Positions 41,599 through 44,528 of a stretch of DNA of 44,528 bases are shown one piece after another. This DNA comes from an uncultured Eubacteriales bacterium. GTDB lineage: Bacteria > Bacillota > Clostridia > Peptostreptococcales > Anaerovoracaceae. The stretch covers positions 1 to 44,528 of the forward strand of contig CACYYH010000008.1 in NCBI GenBank assembly GCA_902778565.1, given 5' to 3'. A program made the position numbers and the translations under genes. Every line of letters starts with the position of its first letter. Position 1 is the stretch's first letter. The notes beneath the pieces were generated by a model. It had not been told where the DNA came from. It saw only the letters and a list, made by a program, of their open reading frames with translations, and made no database searches.

Positions 41599-42207
41599 AT
41601 GTGCTACAGATTTTATATCGATTTGTTTTTTAAAAACAGAGTAAAGAAAGAGTTCTCGGACAAGGGCATCCTGGTGCCAGACAGCGAATTCACCACACTG
41701 AGCGAGCCCAGGGACGTATATCCGTCGGAGAAGGCTTTAGTGATCGCGGGCTCCAGAGGCGGCATGAGCGCAGAAAGCATGGGCTGGGGCTTTTCGAACC
41801 CGGTATCCAAAGGCCTTCTGGCAAACGCCAGGTCGGAATCCATCAAGGAGAAGCCCACCTTCAGGGAAAGCGCTTTCCTCAGGCGCTGCGCCATACCTGC
41901 CAGCGGATTTTACGAGTGGGACGAGTACAAGGCCAGGTACAAGTTCTTCAGGACAGACGAGGAACTGCTTTGGCTTGCAGGAATCTACAGGATGGAAAAC
42001 GGCCTGAAGAGGTTCACGGTCCTCACCAGAGAAGCCGCAGGACCGATGATCCCCGTGCATCCAAGAATGCCAGTGACTTTGAGCAGTTTTGAGGTCAATA
42101 CGTGGATCAGCGACGCCGGCTTCATGGACGACCTTTTCAGAAGGGAGCCCAGGTACCTTTCGAAGGTGCAGGACGGCGGGCAGATAAGCATGGATCTGGG
42201 GATATAG
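41599..42207 (+). CDS. SOS-response-associated peptidase, SRAP/HMCES-YedK family
   Basis: Cytoplasmic protein of 202 residues that cross-links abasic sites in single-stranded DNA through Cys2 after removal of Met1. It starts MCYRFYI, so Cys2 is kept. Other active-site blocks are ASGFYEWDE (Glu) near residue 101 and HPRMPV (His) near residue 154. The 'CYRF' variant in place of the usual CGRF is notable but keeps the Cys. Ribosome binding site AGCAGGAG. The next small gene starts 2 nt after the stop. Confidence 0.88.
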   Translation: MCYRFYIDLFFKNRVKKEFSDKGILVPDSEFTTLSEPRDVYPSEKALVIAGSRGGMSAESMGWGFSNPVSKGLLANARSESIKEKPTFRESAFLRRCAIPASGFYEWDEYKARYKFFRTDEELLWLAGIYRMENGLKRFTVLTREAAGPMIPVHPRMPVTLSSFEVNTWISDAGFMDDLFRREPRYLSKVQDGGQISMDLGI

Positions 42208-42209
42208 AG

Positions 42210-42476
42210 ATGACAGATAAAAGCATAGAACTTTACAATTTAATGGTGCGCTGCGGCTATCAGGAAGAGTTCGCCGCCCTCATCGCAAAAGAACTCAGCA
42301 CGGAATACACGGCTGACCGGATGATAAGATACATTCGCCGGGGACCGCATTCTTTGGAAGAGGTGGCAGACGAGATGCTGGCCATCCTGAGTGACAGGGA
42401 CAGGTTCAAAGCCAAGCACGAGGCGGAGTATGCCCAGCAAAAGATAAACGAACTGTACAGAGACATCAATAAGTGA
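42210..42476 (+). CDS. Small hypothetical protein
   Basis: Eighty-eight residues, unrecognised. Start MTDKSIELYNLMVRCGYQEE; mostly helical with a charged C-terminus (RDRFKAKHEAEYAQQKINEL). The ATG at 42210 is preferred because it is 2 nt after the SRAP stop with TAGAGATG spacing; the longer frame from 42102 overlaps SRAP. No Cys cluster, signal or membrane segment is seen. Possibly cotranscribed with the SRAP and DUF4256 genes. Confidence 0.6.
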   Translation: MTDKSIELYNLMVRCGYQEEFAALIAKELSTEYTADRMIRYIRRGPHSLEEVADEMLAILSDRDRFKAKHEAEYAQQKINELYRDINK

Positions 42477-42512
42477 GGATCAGCAAAAGATCCGAATCGC
42501 AGGAGGGACATC

Positions 42513-43034
42513 ATGCTTGAGACATTAAAGAAACGATTCGACGAATACAGCCTTAGACACCCTGATATCAAGTGGCAGGAGGTGGAGAAGCGCCTGCTGG
42601 ATAAACCGGAAGCCCTGGAGATCCTGAAGCGCATGGAGGAGACCGGCGGCGAGCCGGACGTATTATGCGCTGACGAAAGCACGGGCGAGATCATCTTCTG
42701 TGACTGCTCAAAGGAGACGCCGGCAGGGAGGAGAAGCCTTTGCTATGATGACGAGGCTCTGATGAAGAGAAAGAAGAATCCGCCTGCAGGAAGCGCCATG
42801 CATCAGGCGCAGGAGACAGGCGCGGAGCTTATGACGGAAGAGCTCTACCGCAAACTCCAGGAGAGCGGCGAATACGACCTGAAAACCTCATCGTGGATCG
42901 CCACTCCGGCGGAGATAAGAAAGCAGGGCGGAGCACTGTTCGCAGAACGCCGCTACGGAGCTGTATTCACCTTCCACAACGGCGCGGATTCATACTATTC
43001 CGTCCGCGGTTGGAGAGGCGTGCTGAGGGTGTAA
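42513..43034 (+). CDS. DUF4256-family protein
   Basis: Cytoplasmic protein of 173 residues with the DUF4256 core: GGEPDVLCADESTGEIIF, CSKETPAGRRSLCYD near residue 69, TSSWIATPAEIRKQGGALF near 130 and the end NGADSYYSVRGWRGVLRV. No function is known for the family. Ribosome binding site GGAGGGAC. Confidence 0.85.
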   Translation: MLETLKKRFDEYSLRHPDIKWQEVEKRLLDKPEALEILKRMEETGGEPDVLCADESTGEIIFCDCSKETPAGRRSLCYDDEALMKRKKNPPAGSAMHQAQETGAELMTEELYRKLQESGEYDLKTSSWIATPAEIRKQGGALFAERRYGAVFTFHNGADSYYSVRGWRGVLRV

Positions 43035-43291
43035 GTATCGAATGAAAAAGGACGAAAAAATATTTTTCGGTTTTCATGTTTAAGACCGGAAGACGGGGGT
43101 ATATTATATGTGTCAGCGGGAGTGATGACCCCGACGACAAAACTCCTTTCAAAGAAAACAGAATAAATAAAGATAAGAACGAAAAGAAAACTTTTTCAGA
43201 ATAATTCCTTTCCAAAACGAATAATGAATAATATGAATTGAAACAAACGCCCTTCGGAGTGATGACCCGGAGGGCGTTTTAGTTTGTTTTG
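43035..43291 (+). ncRNA. Candidate small RNA region with two loop-sharing hairpins
   Basis: The 257-bp gap has a TATATTATAT box (43100-43109). Hairpin A at 43111-43139 has stem TGTC...GACA and CGGG/CCCG around AGTGATGA. After an AT-rich stretch, terminator-like hairpin B follows at 43245-43279 (13-bp stem, loop AGTGATGAC, T-rich tails on both strands). Hairpin B also serves as bidirectional terminator for the converging genes. A short transcript from about 43115 to 43285 is possible; I see no other signal. Confidence 0.35.
43245..43285. terminator. Bidirectional terminator between DUF4256 and DUF2442 genes
   Basis: AAACGCCCTTCGG (43245-43257... start of stem) pairs with CCGGAGGGCGTTT, one T-G wobble, loop AGTGATGAC, followed by TTAGTTTGTTTT. 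Confidence 0.75.
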
Positions 43292-43732
43292 TCATATTTC
43301 TTTCTTCGGCTTACCGTATTCGCGGAGCATAGCGTCCATGGAGATCACCCATTGCTTACCGAATTTACAGACATCAATGCCATTTTTCAGTTTGCCATAA
43401 GATATGGCTTTGCGAAGGGTGCTTTCATTCAGGCACCATAATTCTGTGGCGTTGCTGAAAGCCATAAGACGGTCGAAGGGCGTTTTAACTACCTTACCGT
43501 TTTCAAACAGCTCATCACAGGACAAATCGAGATAATCATCCCAGATTATGCCATATCCGCCCTGATCGACCTGGACCTTATCAAAATAACCAGGCTGGGC
43601 CTTAAACTTCTCAAAGGCAGGCCATCTCTCGAAAAGCATTTTGACATCGTATGTTTTCGTGATTCCTTCGGAAAATTGCACACTCAGAACAAAGTCCGGA
43701 AGAGGGTTTACGGATTTAACTTTATGAAACAT
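43292..43732 (-). CDS. DUF2442-HTH fusion protein, antitoxin-like regulator
   Basis: Protein of 146 residues. N-terminal DUF2442 domain (about 1-75: VKSVNPLPDFVLSVQFSEG...YDVKMLFERWPAF) is joined to a C-terminal helix-turn-helix (about 90-140: NATELWCLNESTLRKAISYGKLKNGIDVCKFGKQWVI, excisionase/MerR-like). DUF2442 genes often sit beside DUF4160 in toxin-antitoxin-like pairs; no DUF4160 partner is visible here. The upstream promoter holds a palindrome exactly between -35 and -10, arguing for autoregulation. Divergent from hsdM. Confidence 0.78.
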   Translation of the reverse strand: MFHKVKSVNPLPDFVLSVQFSEGITKTYDVKMLFERWPAFEKFKAQPGYFDKVQVDQGGYGIIWDDYLDLSCDELFENGKVVKTPFDRLMAFSNATELWCLNESTLRKAISYGKLKNGIDVCKFGKQWVISMDAMLREYGKPKKEI

Positions 43733-43807
43733 GAGAATCTCCTTTCATTCCAGCGGCGGCAAAGAAATGAATTCCTGGGAGTTGCAGATATTTCTTTTGA
43801 TAGTTTG

Positions 43808-43836
43808 ATTATATCACGATATAGTGATATGTACAA
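43808..43836 (-). promoter_or_regulatory. Promoter with palindromic operator for the DUF2442-HTH gene
   Basis: On the minus strand TTGTAC (43831-43836) and TATAAT (43808-43813) are 17 nt apart. ATATCAC (43811-43817) and GTGATAT (43824-43830) form an inverted repeat filling the spacer, a typical autoregulated operator layout. Confidence 0.7.
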
Positions 43837-43948
43837 CTGCGTTTTTTCGTATTTTCTATGCGAGAAAAAAAGAAAAAATATATAAGGGTAAAAAAACGCC
43901 CTTTGACATTAACGGATCAAGTTTATCATTGTATGAAAGGGGTGAAAA

Positions 43949-43957
43949 TGGTATAAT
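43949..43957 (+). promoter_or_regulatory. Extended -10 before hsdM
   Basis: TGGTATAAT (TATAAT at 43952-43957) lies about 75 nt before the hsdM ATG, in the same AAAATGGTATAATTA context as the CPBP promoter. Confidence 0.5.
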
Positions 43958-44032
43958 TACAATAGATTAATATGGGCTTATTATAACCTTTTTTAGGCTA
44001 AAAATATAAAGATTTAATGGGAGATTTGATAT

Positions 44033-44528
44033 ATGTCCATCCAAGAACTTCAGAAACAAACTAACATAAACATCCAGGAAAAGGCCAATCTTATATGGGA
44101 AATTGCCACACATTTAGTAGGCTTATATAGACCTCACGAATATGGCAAAGTAATCCTTCCTATGACTGTCCTTAAGCGTTTTGATGATGCACTTGCACCG
44201 ACTAAAGATGCAGTAGTTGCACAGGCAGCTAAGCTTAATGAACAGCATGTAGAAGGCAAGGCCAGAGATGGCATCCTTTGTGCTGTATCGAAATACGGTT
44301 TTTACAATACCAGCAAATTTGACTTTAAGAAGCTTGTGGCTGACCCGGATAACATCGAAGCAAACTTCGAAGATTATCTGCAGGGTTTTTCGTCAAATAT
44401 TAAAGACATTATTTCAAACTTCAAGTTTGCAGATCAGGTCCGTACTATGGCGGATGGAAAGGTTTTGTTCGTAGTGCTTCAGGAATTCTGCTCACCTAAA
44501 GGTGATATGGCGCCGGATAAGATCACTT
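44033..44528 (+). CDS. hsdM: Type I restriction-modification methyltransferase subunit HsdM (3' partial)
   Basis: DNA adenine methyltransferase subunit, truncated by the window end after about 165 codons. It starts MSIQELQKQTNINIQEKANL and contains LIWEIATHLVGLYRPHEYGK, VILPMTVLKRFDDAL and FSSNIKDIISNFKFADQV, the N-terminal helical HsdM domain that contacts HsdS and DNA. The SAM-binding and NPPF motifs lie beyond the window. Ribosome binding site GGGAGA near 44019. HsdS and HsdR are expected downstream; not visible. Confidence 0.88.
   Translation, partial: MSIQELQKQTNINIQEKANLIWEIATHLVGLYRPHEYGKVILPMTVLKRFDDALAPTKDAVVAQAAKLNEQHVEGKARDGILCAVSKYGFYNTSKFDFKKLVADPDNIEANFEDYLQGFSSNIKDIISNFKFADQVRTMADGKVLFVVLQEFCSPKGDMAPDKIT

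Overview
The window reads as a chromosomal stretch of a Gram-positive anaerobe of the Clostridia, with roughly even GC content. The evidence is a Firmicutes-type division and cell-wall cluster with a PASTA-ended SpoVD/PbpB-like transpeptidase, strong AGGAGG-type ribosome binding sites, MutS2/ZapA/DUF523 neighbours, a lipoprotein flavodoxin and DUF4080 radical SAM proteins. I cannot name a genus.

Layout. (1) 1-8640: peptidoglycan/division operon (transpeptidase, murF, mraY, murD, ftsW, murG, divIB) ending in a terminator. (2) 8700-10020: ftsZ as its own unit with a candidate promoter and terminator; no ftsA is present. (3) 10050-20460: housekeeping genes in tight order (TrmH-type methylase, pheS, pheT, zapA, mutS2, DUF523, nudC, argS). 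(4) 20460-24340: two radical SAM genes and a TPR gene, closed by five consecutive GC-rich hairpins. (5) 24336-26221: a GDSL hydrolase, a 302-bp array of periodic inverted repeats, and a PD-(D/E)XK-like gene directly behind it. (6) 26304-32332: a minus-strand operon for guanidino-compound use (DDAH, APC exchanger, second amidinotransferase-fold hydrolase, RocB-like M20 protein) divergent from a LysR regulator. (7) 32461-33830: tRNA-Asn, tRNA-Leu and initiator tRNA-Met, then fragments of the initiator tRNA resembling an integration scar, then a second periodic inverted-repeat array, then a CPBP membrane protease gene. (8) 34832-43034: accessory metabolism (PreA-like oxidoreductase with a PSD remnant behind it, alpha/beta hydrolase, DUF1269, a TetR-led redox cluster, B3/B4 protein, SRAP, DUF4256). 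(9) 43292-end: a DUF2442-HTH gene with a self-operator-like promoter, and the start of hsdM, running off the window.

The most unusual content is the pair of arrays at 25101-25402 and 33404-33699. They share no obvious sequence but have the same geometry: six units, each a 35-36-nt inverted repeat, separated by 17-18-nt linkers, with a 52-53-bp period, about five DNA helical turns. Each lies upstream of an accessory gene. I know of no named element with this layout, and propose it as one undescribed class of structured repeat.
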